Below, piece after piece: positions 36,461-47,304 of a DNA stretch of 64,000 nt; position 1 is the stretch's first letter; each line of letters opens with the position of its first letter. The DNA lies in contig OX638131.1 of NCBI GenBank assembly GCA_951804985.1, positions 38,037,544 through 38,101,543 on the forward strand, written 5' to 3'. The position numbers were made by a program, and so were the translations under genes. This DNA comes from Dryomyza anilis. Lineage: Eukaryota > Arthropoda > Insecta > Diptera > Dryomyzidae. The notes below the pieces were generated by a model. That model worked only from the letters and a program-made list of their open reading frames with translations. It made no database searches and had not been told where the DNA came from.

Positions 36461-37887
36461 CAAAAAGAAAAAGAAATTGAAACACTTTACTACACTTTTC
36501 ATTTCTTCAATATATAGCAGAAAAGAACAACTATTCTTAAAAAATGATTCAAAAACAAAAAAAAAATACAGAAACACCCCGTTACGCAGCACGGATACAA
36601 AATACTAGTTTATTATATAAATTTATTACAAATTGTATAAAATACTTTGTATAATTTGGGATTGTATAATTTAGAAGTATTTTTTAGTAGTATTTTTATT
36701 CTCTACACCTGAAATTAATGCTGAAAATATCAGTTGTCATTTTTAAAATATGCTCCATCAATCCAGTATCGATCAAAAACTTCTATCAATCAGCTATCTA
36801 TCAACTTCTATCGATCAAATGTTTCTATATTTTATATACAAATTACTGAAAAATAAAAAAAACTCAATAAAGCTACGTAAAAGAAAAAAACTGAGTATTC
36901 AATAAGAATAAGCATAATTTAAATATAAAGTAATAATATTTTCATATTAGGGGCATTCTTTTATTTATTTTTTTTTGTTGAAAATTGATTGAAAAAAAGA
37001 TTACCAAAATTAAAGTCTTAGGGAATATTTTAAAGAGTAGTTTGAACTATGCTATAGATAACCATACATATTTTTTTTATTTAGCATTAAATGGTAATAA
37101 AAAATTGTCAAAAAAAATCAAAATTTTCCGATTTGTTTGATATATTTTTGGGTCTAATTTTTAACCTAATATTCCCGTTTCACCACTCGACCAAAAATGA
37201 CTCAATATTATGTTATATTTCTCTACTTCGTCGTCATCATCATCTCAATTCCTTGTTTTTTGTTAATCTCTGCTGCGCGCTACTTCCCAACGTACTTCAT
37301 CCATCATTTGGCAATTTTATTGTTATGCGCCTCCTCTTCAGCGATTGCCAAGACTGCTCCAAAAGTCGAAGCTTAACTTGACGTTGTCGCCGCTGACATC
37401 ACTGCTCCAGTAACTGCATCGATGCTGTGGCTGTTTTTGACTCGCATCTCACATGCCATGCGTTGAGTTCATTCCTTGGCTCATTCATTCTAGGGATGGA
37501 ATACTTCGATACGTTTTAGTAATTGTAGGTATTCAATACTTTAAAACAAGTATTCGATACTTTTTTTTTTAAACATTCAAATTGACATTTATTAATAAGT
37601 ATTTTAATAAATTTAAATAGATATATATATTCAAAATAAAAGACAATTCAGAGTCATTGAGAATATACAAAATAATATGTATTAAATTAAAAACGTAAAT
37701 TATGTCTATTTTCATAAGATCTACATTCCGAAATACATTCGCATATACAGTGGGGTTACCAATTTATCACATATGAAGAAGAAGTCCATTTATTTTATTT
37801 AAGTTATAGAAATAATATTTGAACTTACATATTGTTTTATATTCAGAACATACGTAAACAATTTTAGAGTAAAAACATATTGAATTA
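36461..37887. other. AT-rich spacer with one GC-richer island
   Basis: 36730-36840 has several TCTATCAA/CGATCAA repeats. 37200-37480 is GC-richer, with GTCGTCATCATCATCTC and TTGACGTTGTCGCCGCTGAC. The latter phrase is echoed at 38705-38725 (GTTGTCGCCGCTGCCGAC), suggesting an old local duplication. A 96-codon plus frame (37091-37381) has no domain. 37495-37560 contains short AGTATTCGATAC/AATACTTT repeats. Confidence 0.4.
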
Positions 37888-38162
37888 GCGTCGGTAGCTC
37901 GTCTCATTAGTGCGTTAGACTACGAGCATCGAACGCGGTTCGATCCCCAGCGACTGCCAACATCTTTTTCATAGAAAACATTTTTTTATGCGACGCTACC
38001 TTTCGTCAGTAAATGGCAAACCTACGAGAGTAAAACATTGCCCTTGAAAAAGCTCTCACCCGCCGTTCGGAATGGGCAATTTGAGTGCAAATATAACACG
38101 CACAGCTTAAATGGCTCGGCCGAAGTTCTATACAGGACTGTAGCGCCAAACTATTATTATTA
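37888..38162 (+). mobile_element. tRNA-derived SINE, copy 5, diverged subfamily
   Basis: Head GCGTCGGTAGCTCGTCTC, B-box-like GGTTCGATCCCCAGCG, and the family body with internal deletions. It ends GCGCCAAACTATTATTATTA. Near-direct repeats ATATTGAATTA and ATATTGAAATA flank it. The body reads GCGACGCTACC where other copies read CGCGCTACC. This is the same subfamily as the copy interrupted by a Transib-like element at 56703-57673, and it therefore shows that element's unoccupied site. Confidence 0.88.
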
Positions 38163-39855
38163 ATATATTGAAATAAGTACAGAATTTAAAAAACATTAAT
38201 ATTTAGCATATTATCTAATATTACAACCAAATACTTAATTTGAGTAAGGTACCTAAGCTGAATGCAATTAATTATCAATATTTGAAGGAAAGCCGTTGCT
38301 TTTTATAACAGCGACACATATTCGGCTCATACTTTCCAGTAATACACCATGAGGTAAACACCATGCCAGGAAAGGACTTCCAACACCATTGCCATCAACA
38401 TGTTTTACGGTTTTGATTTTGCTTTGGGTTATGCTGCATATTTTGGGACGCCATACCTATTTTTTCCAGCAATTCCGAACATGCAGAAAGTCGACTCATA
38501 ACTCCGGAGTACATTTTTCCAAAAAAACTTATTTTTATTAATTTGTTACCGATTTTTCATAACGATTTCTACTTTAAAAATGAAACAGTTTAAAAGGGAC
38601 AATGATTTCGGTTATGGTTTCAATTTCTGCTTAAAACAAGTTCCAAATACATATATATACTGGGTACCCATATAAGAAAACCCACATCTTTAGTATTTCT
38701 TTCATTCAGTTGTCGCCGCTGCCGACATCGTTGCTGCAGCTGCTTCTTTCTGATTATTTCATTACTTGGCTCACAGAGCGTACTCTTCGCCTGCTCTGCT
38801 GCCCGACTGTTGCCTGATCTTTGACCCAATTTGTTGGCTTTGTTTAAACGCAATCTTTTTTATTATTTCTGCTCCACGATGTACATTGGCCCGAAATCCA
38901 GTTTATGAAACAGAGCATTTAATGCGCGCGCTTGGCATTTAATGCGTTCGTTCGTTCTACGTTTTCATTTCCCTGCAACGCTGTACGCTGTACGATGAAC
39001 GGACGGACGGACGGTCATGTGCTGCAACAAAATGCGTTTAATTTTTATTTATATTTTGAATTAAATGTGGCTTTAGAAGTATTTTGCTCACCTGCTGCAT
39101 GCGTTGCATTTTTCTAGCTGTCTCAGCAGCTACTATTTCTCCTCCTACTTCTTCAGCACCAAAACGCCAGTTCTCCTTATTCCCTGCTACCACCTAATAA
39201 CTGGTCCAGCATAAACCTGTCAATATTATTGCTCCACTGTGCAGCACGGAGTCAATAACAGTCAAACGCACACACATACATAACAGGGTTGCCCGATTAT
39301 TATATACACAAATCCATATGTTATTCAAAATACTTCAGAAAGTCTATTAGCTATATTCTGCCACGAGTCATAAATTCAAATCAGTCACTATAGTGCGTAT
39401 TGTCACTATTTCGTATTCTATCAATTTTATTTTCTATGTTTATTGACGTAAAAGTCTGATTCAATTGTCATTTGTAACAATTGATCATATTGTATTGTCA
39501 TATTGAAATCAATTGCCATTGCTCGCTAGAATAGGGCTGTATAATATTCTTTTTATTGTATTTTTCAAATCATGAGATTTTCTGTAAAACCCCCAATAAC
39601 TGATTGTTTTTCCTTTCAAATACAGCCAATATTTTGTGAGACTTTTATTTGTGCGGAATATTCAAATATTTCGTGATAAGGCAGACTTCGGATAATTATG
39701 GGAATTTGTGAAATTTTAAGTGTTTGTGGGTATTTGGGGAATATTCTGCTAATTAAAGATACTCTGGTAATTTGGGGAATATTGTGCTAATTGAAGGTAT
39801 TTTCATAGGTTAGAATATGAATGTGACTGTGTGATTGCTGAGTCATCAGTTCCAC
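38163..39855. other. Mixed spacer: GGTTTCGG fragment and GC-richer island
   Basis: 38540-38635 is a GGTTTCGG-type block (AAAATGAAACAGTTTAAAAG, GATTTCGGTTATGG). 38690-39260 is less AT-rich with GCTGCAGCTGCTTC and CTGCTGCCCGAC, GGACGGACGGACGG (38999-39013) and several short open frames without domains. No transcript signals convincing enough to call a gene. Confidence 0.4.
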
Positions 39856-39960
39856 TCGGAGACCTAAAGCTCCGTCGGAGACCTAAAGCTCCGTCGGAGA
39901 CCTAAAGCTCCGTCGGAGACCTAAAGCTCCGTCGGAGACCTAAAGCTCCGTCGGAGACCT
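39856..39960 (+). repeat. 19-bp minisatellite, five and a half units, each a hairpin
   Basis: The unit TCGGAGACCTAAAGCTCCG starts at 39856, 39875, 39894, 39913 and 39932, with a partial sixth at 39951. All full units are identical. Within each unit CGGAG pairs with CTCCG around an 8-base loop, so a single-stranded array would form a row of small hairpins. Confidence 0.97.
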
Positions 39961-40689
39961 TGTGATTCCGTTTCTATGGAGTACCAGACACCCTGTCAAA
40001 TTATTTACGACTAATTGTTCGAATCAGTTCGTGCTCTTGATGAATCGTAGCACAGTCTTCGGTCTTCGAGATGTCAGGTGTGCTATTCAGGAATCTTTTC
40101 AAAGGTATTCTCGTTTTTTTTTCCGTAATCTGCAATATAATGGTATTTCGAACATTTCGAGAATTTCGCGATAATTTGGGAAATTTCGAGTAATTCATGT
40201 TATATGTTTTTTTTTTTTAAGAGAAATTTTATGGTATTTTAAAGTAATGTGATAAATTGAGGGATTTACTGGAAATCTAAGGAATTTTGTGATAATTTAA
40301 CATGATTTATTTTTGTGTTTAAAGGTTGATTTTGAATATTTTATGGTATTTCATTATGTGGTATTTCATGTTACTGCTATTTTTATTGCAATTTAAAAGA
40401 TTTTGTGATGCTGTTGCTACTTGTAAATTAATGGTAGTTAATGGTAATTTAAGATATTTTTAGTAATTACCTTAAATTACAACAAATTTTTAAAAACTTA
40501 TCGGAATATTAACATTGTCGGGTATTTCGGACTTGACAATTTAATGAAAAACTGCGTTTACAAAAAGTTTCTAAAAAGGGATTGAAATTTCGAGTAACAC
40601 ACAATTCTATCCCGATAATTAATCTCGGGAATATTCTTTCCTAGATAAAATTTATTAATTTAAAAATTTTAAATATGAAATGGAACGTA
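39961..40689. other. AT-rich stretch with degenerate TTTCG/GGTATTT repeats
   Basis: Contains irregular repeats of ATAATTTGGGAAATTTCG-, GGTATTTC- and GTGATAA-like sequence (39650-40380). Two short frames at 39962-40198 on opposite strands have no domain. Probably a worn minisatellite rather than a gene. Confidence 0.45.
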
Positions 40690-41200
40690 CAAGTTACTCA
40701 CATGAAGAACTGTTCCGGAAGGAATTATGCTGGGAAAAATTGTATGAGATGATTTGTCCGGGAGATGATTTGTCTCGGAAATTCCGAGGAAGAATTGTCT
40801 GGGGGAAGAATAGTGGGGGATGAATTGCATGGGAATGAATTGTCTGGGGAAGAATTATTTCGGTATGAAGTATCTCGGTATGAATTATCCGGGAAATAAT
40901 AGAATTGTCGAGGAAGAATTATTCCGGAGAGAAATGCCGGGAAGGAATTGTTCTGGGAAAAATTGTATGGGATGGTTTGTCCGGGACAGAATTGTCCGAG
41001 GATGAATTGTCTCGGGGAAGAATTGTCGGGGTAGAATTGTCCCGGGAAGAATTGCATCGAGGAAGACTTGTTTGAGGATGAATTGTATGGTAATGAATTG
41101 TCCGGGAAATATTTATCGCGGGATGAAATTTCCCGGAAATAATAGAATTGTCGTGGAAGAATTATCCCGGAAACAAATGCCGGGAAAGAATTGTCCGCTT
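40690..41200 (+). repeat. GAATTGTC minisatellite array, first orientation
   Basis: Irregular units of about 12-24 bp, each with GGAAGAATTGTCYGGG, GATGAATTGTC or GGAATAATAGAATTGTC variants, repeat for about 500 bp. A larger period is visible: GGAAATAATAGAATTGTCG is at 40891 and again at 41130. A 110-codon minus frame (40725-41057) rich in Pro/Asn/Ser is a by-product of the repeat. Confidence 0.9.
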
Positions 41201-42399
41201 ATGATGTTTATCGCTGTGATAACGTTCAGTTGTATTTAAAACTTCATAAAATGGAATAATAAAGGTCAAAGTATAAAAAATCACACGATGAATAAAAAAA
41301 AGTCATGGCATTGACCACATTGAACTGAATCAAGCCAAAACAAAATAAAAAAATTTCAGTGGGAATTTAATGGGATTTTTCCACCAAACCACACACATGT
41401 GCGTTGGCGACATCTTTATGCGCTGTTGTTCGTGCCAACATTCGGCTCCTTCCAACGGATGCCATCTTCCTCGGTTGCCATAGCAACTAGCAGAAGAGCG
41501 CGTAATTGAGTCGGCAACAAAAAAAAAACGCATCCATTCGCTGCATAATCATCTTGTTAATGAGTTCGTTGTTCGTTTGTCCGTCCGTCCGTTCAGATAT
41601 CTTCTGACTTCTGGGTGGCGGCGTCATGTGGTCGCTGTCGCGCCAACACTGGCAACATTTGCGCAAAATTCTATGAAATAAAATACAATGAAAAACATGA
41701 CTTTAATGCAAACAAGAACAAAAAAATTCAAATTTAAAAATTGCAATTGATCGCTGCTGCTTGTCCCATGTTTTGTCATTCGTTGTCATTATATTTTGTT
41801 CCCCCCATTTGCCACATTTTGTTTTTCATTCGCACTTCCTCTGCTCAGCCATTTTCGCATCCTCCGCATCCATTTCCTTCCTATATGCTACCACCGCCTT
41901 GTTGCGTTTGTCTTTCGAACTCTTTGAAATGTTTGCAAAAAGTTTACAAATTAATCTGTCAACAGCATTAGGTACGATATACGTAGCAAGTAGATCCTGC
42001 TCGCTTTGACAAAACTCTTAGCCAGCAACAACATCAGAAACAGAAGCAGGCAGCAGCAGCAATAGCAATAGCAACAATGACGACAACAACTAAAAACGAT
42101 AACACTACAAAATACTTAAAAGTCGAGGACTTGTAATAAAAATAACATGAAAAAATGCTTACAACTCAATAGCAATAACAACACCAACAACAACAACTAC
42201 TTCAAAAGCAACAAAAACAAGAGAATTAAATTGGCTGACAACCATAAAACAATTGACACACATACAATGAATGTTCACCAGTGAAGTAGTTAAAAAAATG
42301 TTTATCGTGGACATATAACACAAATTCCTGTCCGGGTCCGTAACGATAATATAAAATTATAATTGAATTTCTGTTTACAGCTTTACTTGTTTCAAACAA
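41201..42399. other. Mostly single-copy DNA between opposed GAATTGTC arrays
   Basis: Includes a GC-richer part (41380-41660, with GTTTGTCCGTCCGTCCGTTC at 41575-41594) and CAG/CAA triplet DNA (42040-42260: CAGCAGCAGCAATAGCAATA, GACGACAACAAC). Open frames of 67-82 codons at 41330-42009 have no recognised domain. Possibly part of a transcribed or regulatory region of a neighbouring gene. Confidence 0.4.
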
Positions 42400-43760
42400 T
42401 TCTTTCTACGACAACTATTTCCCGAGACAATACTTTCGAAAGACAATATTTTCCATGTCAATTCCGAAAATGTATTTTCTGAGTCAATTCATAAGCAAAA
42501 ATATTCTTCCCCAGAAAATTTAGACAATTCTTCCCCGAGGAAAATGTATTTCCGAGTCAATTCATAAACAAAACAGATTTTCCCCAGAAAATTTATTTCC
42601 CGAGAAACTTCTTTAGCATTATAATTCTTCCCAGGCAATTCTTGTCCGGACAATTCTTTACCAAGATAATTCTTCCCAGGAAAATGTATTTCCCGAGAAG
42701 CTTACTTCGCAAGATAATCTTTCCAGGTCAATTGTATGCCGGACAATTCTTTACCAAAACAATTCTTTCCCGGAAATTCTTTCGCGAAACAATTCTTCCC
42801 CATGTTAATACATCCAGGGTAATTTTTTCCCAAGAAAATGCTTTCGCAAGACAATCTTTTGCAGACCAAATACAATTCTTCCCCGGAAAATTTATTTCCC
42901 GAGAAGCTTCTTTCGCTGGATAATCCTGCCCAGGTAATTCTATGCCGGACAATTATTTACCAATACAATTCTCCCCAGGAAAATGTATTTCCCGAGAAGC
43001 TTACTTCGCAGGATAATCTTTTTTAAGTCAATTCTATGCCGGGCAATTCTTTACCAAGACAATTCTTCCCCGGAAATTCTTTCCCGAGACAATTCTTTCC
43101 CATCATAAGCAAAACAGATTTTCCCCGGAAATGTATTTCCCGAGAAACTTCTTTATCATTATAATTCTTCGGACAATTCTTTACCAAGATAATTCTTCCC
43201 AGGAAAATGTATTTCCCGAGAAGCTTACTTCGCAAGATAATCTTTCCAGGTCAATTCTATGCCGGGAATTCTTTACCAAGACAATTCTTCCCCGGAAATT
43301 CATTCCCGAGACAATTCTTTCCCATGTTAATACATCCTGGGTAATTTTTTTTTAAAGAAAATGCTTTCGCAAGACAATCTTTTCCCGACCAAAAATTTAT
43401 TTCCCGAGAAGCTTCTTTCGCATAATAATTCATCCCAGGTAATTCTATGCCGGACAATTCTTTACCAAAACAATTCTTTTCCGGAAATTCTTTCCGAGAC
43501 AATTCTTTCCCATGTTAATACATCCTGGGTAATTTTTTCCCAAGTAAATTCTTTCGCAAGACAATCTTTTCCCGAACAATTCTTTCCCTAAATAATTCTT
43601 CCCCGAACAAATATTACCGGAGACAATTCTACCCGATACAATTCTTTCGCCAGACAATCTATCCTAGACCAATCCAGACTTCTCCAATAATTCTTTCCCG
43701 CAATATTATACAACGACAGTTTTTCCTAGGATTATTCTTCCCAGAAGACTTCTTATCAAA
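42400..43760 (-). repeat. GAATTGTC minisatellite array, opposite orientation
   Basis: The complementary phrase GACAATTCTT(T)CCC(C)G recurs through 1.3 kb. A longer module is also repeated: GTCAATTCTATGCCGG-like sequence at about 42728, 42935, 43027, 43252 and 43440; ATTTCCCGAGAAGCTT at 42689, 42893, 42986, 43213 and 43390; TGTTAATACATCC at 42803, 43324 and 43513. All open frames here (42642-43657, both strands) are translations of the repeat. Confidence 0.92.
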
Positions 43761-43798
43761 TTAAAAAAAAATGAATAGCTTATCACACAACTTTAATT

Positions 43799-44030
43799 TT
43801 CATAGGCAGTATTTACTCTCGATTTACTGCCGAGATCTAGCGCGGTAAAGAAAAATGTTTCTATGAAAAGATTTTGTGAACCTTTCGGCACGCAGTCCAA
43901 CGCACTAACCAGCTACTGACTGACGTTACGGGGAAGAATGGTCCTATGAAAACATCTCTCGGGTAGAAATTGCCTCTGGGAATGATTGTATCAGGGAAGA
44001 ATGTCCTTGGGAAAGATGTTGAACCTGGGA
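43799..44030 (-). mobile_element. SINE fragment (copy 6) fused to GAATTGTC-type repeat
   Basis: Minus-strand SINE body from CTATGAAAATT through GCGCTAGATCTCGG to the tRNA-like head remnant (TGCGTTGGACTGCGTGCCGA on minus), ending near 43920. It then passes into plus-strand GGGGAAGAATGGTCC/GGGAATGATTGTATC repeats. The B-box segment is deleted (GATTTTGTGAACCTTTCGG). Confidence 0.8.
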
Positions 44031-44175
44031 CCTTTCGGCTCGCAGTCCAAAGCACTAACCTTGGGCTATTGACGCTACGGGAAAGAATGGTCCTATGAAA
44101 ACATCTCTCGGGTAGAAATTGCCTCTGGGAATGATTGTATCTGAGAAGAATGTCCCTGAGAAGAATTATACAGAT
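43881..44175 (+). repeat. 150-bp tandem duplication of SINE head plus minisatellite
   Basis: CCTTTCGGCACGCAGTCCAA at 43881 and CCTTTCGGCTCGCAGTCCAA at 44031 begin two units, each continuing into GAATGGTCCTATGAAAACAT, CTCTCGGGTAGAAATTGCC and GGGAATGATTGTATC. The second unit degrades after 44150 into GAAGAATTATACAG-like minisatellite. Confidence 0.9.
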
Positions 44176-44525
44176 AAGAAATGTCGGGAAAAATGTTTTT
44201 CGTCTCCTGGTTTTTCATTAGAATAATATTTTGTAGCAGTACAGAGAAAAAAGGAATCAAATTAGGTTTTTCAGATTGAATATTGTATAAAGATTAATAA
44301 AAAAACAAATTGATAAAACGTATTCACGACAACTTGATGCTTTTCCGACCCTTTCATACTACACCACTGCACTCAGTGACTCCAGACATATATAAAAATA
44401 TGCTTTCTACGAATGTTCTCAACAAATTCAGCGACATCTCCGTAGAGTATATTAACAGCGAGGACCTCTCACATTCTTAACGTTTCCCGAACAGATCAAC
44501 TGAAGTTTTTATTGTACGTCCAGTG
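44176..44525. other. AT-rich DNA, nothing recognised
   Basis: No repeat family or open frame recognised. Confidence 0.45.
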
Positions 44526-44927
44526 CACAGAGAGAAAAATATGATTTGATGAAATCATTGGGACAGAAAATATATAACTGCAGAAATATATAACTTTGAA
44601 TGCTAAAAATATAATTGAGACGTTGGGAATAAATACTGGCTAAGTCCACATTCAAAATTATTGTGCGCTATTGAAAATTCAATAATGAATGTTTGTGACA
44701 ACGTAAATATTATCAACAGAACATAAATATCAAATTGTAATCATGCAATTATTATGAGAATGATTATCAACTTTTATCAATCAATTCAATGGTCAAAAAA
44801 CAGCATAGAGAGAGAGAGACATTTGAGTGAGGAATATGATTGTAACCACTAAGGGCCTCTCTCGCTATTATTGTTTCAATAACGTTGCATGATTATCACA
44901 ATCATAAATTACTATTTTCTCTGTGTG
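44526..44927. mobile_element. TIR element (MITE-like), CACAGAGA termini
   Basis: Left end CACAGAGAGAAAAATATGAT pairs with the reverse complement of the right end CACACAGAGAAAATAGTAAT, about 14 bp of good terminal inverted repeat. It encloses 400 bp of AT-rich DNA with an AGAGAGAGAGAC run (44810-44820) and internal GATTATCAA/TTGATAATC echoes. No clear target duplication, so the superfamily is open. Confidence 0.65.
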
Positions 44928-46170
44928 TTCGTGAGAATATTAATCGACACACACCAAATACTATAAAGAATTCGTTTTTTTATGACGATTTCTTTATTGT
45001 TGCTGCTGCTGTTCTGCACTTCACTTTTGTCTGAACAATTTTATTGTCGACATCGATAAAATAAAACAGGGAACCCTTTGAGACATAGCGGCGGAGCGCT
45101 CAATTCACAAACAGCGACTCCTCGGCAGAACGTGATATTGATAATGAAGAAGATGGAGCAGAAGTAGAAGAAGAGTATGCCGCATTCCATATTTCGCTCA
45201 CTCCACTCCTGCACTCCACAGGCGACTGGACTGCTAAGTGTGACCTCATTTTCTTGGCGAATTTAATTCGAGCAGCAGAATAGTCATCGTCATCGGGATG
45301 CAACCCCGATTTTGGTTATCGTTGTTGCTCTTGATTTTTATTGCTGTTGGCTGCAAGTGAGCCGTGGCCGGGAAGTGGCCAGTGACCAAAGAAGGCAGCA
45401 CCACGACGAACTGGGGCGGTCGTCGGTTGCTGTTCAGTTGTATTGTGTGTTGTGTTGTGTCGTAGGGTCTGCCTGCAAAAATGTGGCACTCTGATTGTTG
45501 TTGTCGTTGTTGTTGTTATTGGGTACTGTTGTTGGGCGCCGCTGCGGCTCATGAAACTGTTAATAAAACAATTAAACAAACTGCCGTGCGGCGGCAGCGG
45601 CAGCTTCGTGGCGAACAATGGCAAAAACTTTCATTGTTATTTAAACAAGAGGGTGCGTGTAGGCAAGGGACGAGTGGTGCCGCAGAGGGGTTTCAAGAGA
45701 AGGGGTGTTGCTGTTGTTGAGAAGGCATAGGGATGGGGTGCCGGCAGTTATAGCGCAGCATACATGAGTTATGCGCAACATGCGCGAATGGGGGCGGGGG
45801 GAATGGTGGGCGTCTGGTATGGCAAACCTTGAAGTGCAGGTAAAAATATTGTTTTAATTAAATTTGTTACGAAAATTGCCAGCAGCTGTGTTCAAAATCT
45901 TCCGACGACTAACAGAGCTGCTGGCATCAAATGGCTTTAAACAGATTTTTTTTAAAGTTATTAGGACAACACTAAAATTGCACAGATGCCTTGTTTTTAT
46001 ATATATTTTTTTTTTTTTATAAACTTTACATGTGACTCGAACCGAATACAAATGTGTTAAATTCATTGATTTATCGTATAACAGAGTTTGTTTTCCTATA
46101 ACACATGTGGTTTAGATACGGGTACAGTAAGATGACGTGTTATAAGCAAAGTCTAAGTATTCTGGAATAT
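44928..46170. other. GC-richer island with GTT/CAA triplets, no confirmed gene
   Basis: 44980-45840 is the most GC-rich single-copy part of the window. It holds GTTGTTGTCGTTGTTGTTGT (45495-45515), GAAGAAGATGGAGCAGAAGT, and GGGGGCGGGGGG (45790-45802). Overlapping open frames on both strands (67-102 codons, 45100-45730) give low-complexity proteins (poly-Thr, poly-Val, Gln runs), as expected of triplet repeats. In a fly such DNA is typical of leaders, introns or enhancers. I cannot choose a coding frame. Confidence 0.4.
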
Positions 46171-46171
46171 A

Positions 46172-46497
46172 AAGGGGTTTTCAAGAGGGACGCTGCAAAA
46201 GTAGAGCGACAGGGACAGCGAACGACGCCATATTTCTTGCCGCTCTTTTGACATTTCTCTTCAGTAAGCTTTGCCATTTCATGAGTTATGTGAATTTCGG
46301 TAGTAAAGTTTAATAATTTTGACTCGTTGTTGGCTCGTATATCTTTCCGTCATGAAATGGAAAACCTTACTGAAGAGAAATGTCAAAAGAGCGGCAAGAA
46401 ATATGGCGTCGTTTGCTGTCCCTGTCGCTCTACTTTTGTAGCGTCCCTGAAAAACCTTTGAAAAACACTTTTGTAGCGCTCTTATTGAAATACCCTT
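46172..46497 (-). mobile_element. mariner-derived foldback MITE, flanked by TA
   Basis: Bounded by TA on both sides, with termini AAGGGGTTTTCA and (rev. comp.) AAGGGTATTTCA. The two arms, 46189-46270 and 46365-46446, are long inverted copies of the terminal region of the mariner element at 48926-50222 (AAAGTAGAGCGACAGGGACA, GCCGCTCTTTTGACATTTCT, CTCTTCAGTAAG). The right side also carries the opposite terminus, TTTTGTAGCGCTCTTATTG. Between the arms lies the start of the transposase gene, cut after 24 codons where the sequence turns back on itself. Confidence 0.9.
46279..46353 (-). pseudogene. mariner-type transposase N-terminal stub (24 codons)
   Basis: On the minus strand ATG opens MTERYTSQQRVKIIKLYYRN, the first helix of the mariner DNA-binding region, then SHNS and a stop where the palindrome begins. 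This stub keeps the start codon that the longer copy at 49029-50118 has lost, so it shows where the intact gene began. It cannot be functional alone. The surrounding longer open frames (46279-46509, 46430-46639) are by-products. Confidence 0.88.
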
Positions 46498-47124
46498 TAT
46501 CTGTGGCATCAGTGCATAATAGCATAACTCGACTTATGAAGTTATGACATGTTCTCGATATTTTCTTAAATATTGTGTCAAATATATAAGTTACTAGCTG
46601 GACCCGTGAACGACTCATGCAAAGATTTTGTGAATGCAAGAATTTGGAGTTTATTAATATAATGAAAACTTGCTTCGCTGTGGACGTTTTTTATTGGTGT
46701 TATAAATGTAGTAACCAAAACAAAAATAATTTCCCGTAGAACGCTTTCGCGTAGAATTATTCCCGGTAGATTTAGTGTGGTGAGTTTTAATGTGGTGAGT
46801 TTTAGTGTGGTGAGTTTTAGTGTTGTGAGTTTCGGTGTGGTGAGTTTAGGTGTGATGCATTTTAGTGTGGTGAGTTTGGTGGTAGTGGTATATAGGAGGT
46901 GCCACGCCCAGTCCACCAATCTCATCAAGATATAGCCTATTCTCTGTCCAGACTCAACATACATATTGTGTCAAAATGTTATTCAATTCGGTTCAGCCGT
47001 TTTGACGTCTATTCGGAACATACAGACATATTTTGACTTGGTGAGCTTTGGTGTGGTGAGTTTGGTGTGCTGAGATTAAGTGAGATGAGTAACATCCAAT
47101 TTTTAAAGTTTAGTTGAAATCATT
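46498..47124. other. Relic with TTACTAGCTGGACCCG start and 15-bp minisatellite
   Basis: 46588 onward reads TTACTAGCTGGACCCGTGAA and later TTCAATTCGGTTCAGCCGTT followed by ACATACAGACA (46983-47030), phrases often seen at ends of worn insect mobile elements. In between, seven units of TTTTAGTGTGGTGAG (period 15, 46770-46874) form a minisatellite, with more copies at 47039-47090. The 128-codon minus frame (46578-46964) with its KLTTL repeats is a translation of this minisatellite. Confidence 0.6.
46770..46874 (+). repeat. 15-bp minisatellite, seven units
   Basis: Consensus TTTTAGTGTGGTGAG, with single-base variants in units 1, 2, 4, 5 and 6. Related units reappear at 47039-47090. Confidence 0.9.
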
Positions 47125-47261
47125 GACGCATAATCATAGACAATTTAAAGTCGACTTTAAAAATAAATTTGACATTTTTGACAAATTTTGTATAGAATAA
47201 ATTGTCAAAAAGCTGATTTTAAATTTAAAGTTGACTTTAAATTGTCTATGATTATGCGCCA
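47125..47261. mobile_element. 137-bp MITE with long terminal inverted repeats
   Basis: Left arm GCATAATCATAGACAATTTA then AAGTCGACTTTAAA. The right arm is its reverse complement with one change in the centre of the GTYGAC box. Arms are about 40 bp and the centre, AAATTTTGTATAGAATAAATT, is AT-rich. Target duplication not clear. No coding capacity. Confidence 0.85.
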
Positions 47262-47304
47262 TTAACATTAGGGCTGAGATATTGCGTATTGAATTCAAAT
47301 ATGA

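Noticed and set aside
40725..43657. Many 60-110 codon frames with repeated Pro/Asn/Ser or Phe/Pro/Gly patterns
   Set aside because: Translations of the GAATTGTC minisatellite in several frames and both strands.
45100..45730. A protein-coding exon on either strand
   Set aside because: Open frames overlap on both strands and are dominated by triplet-repeat products. No consistent splice signals.
46578..46964. A 128-codon frame with KLTTL repeats
   Set aside because: It is the complement of the 15-bp TTTTAGTGTGGTGAG minisatellite joined to transposon relic sequence.
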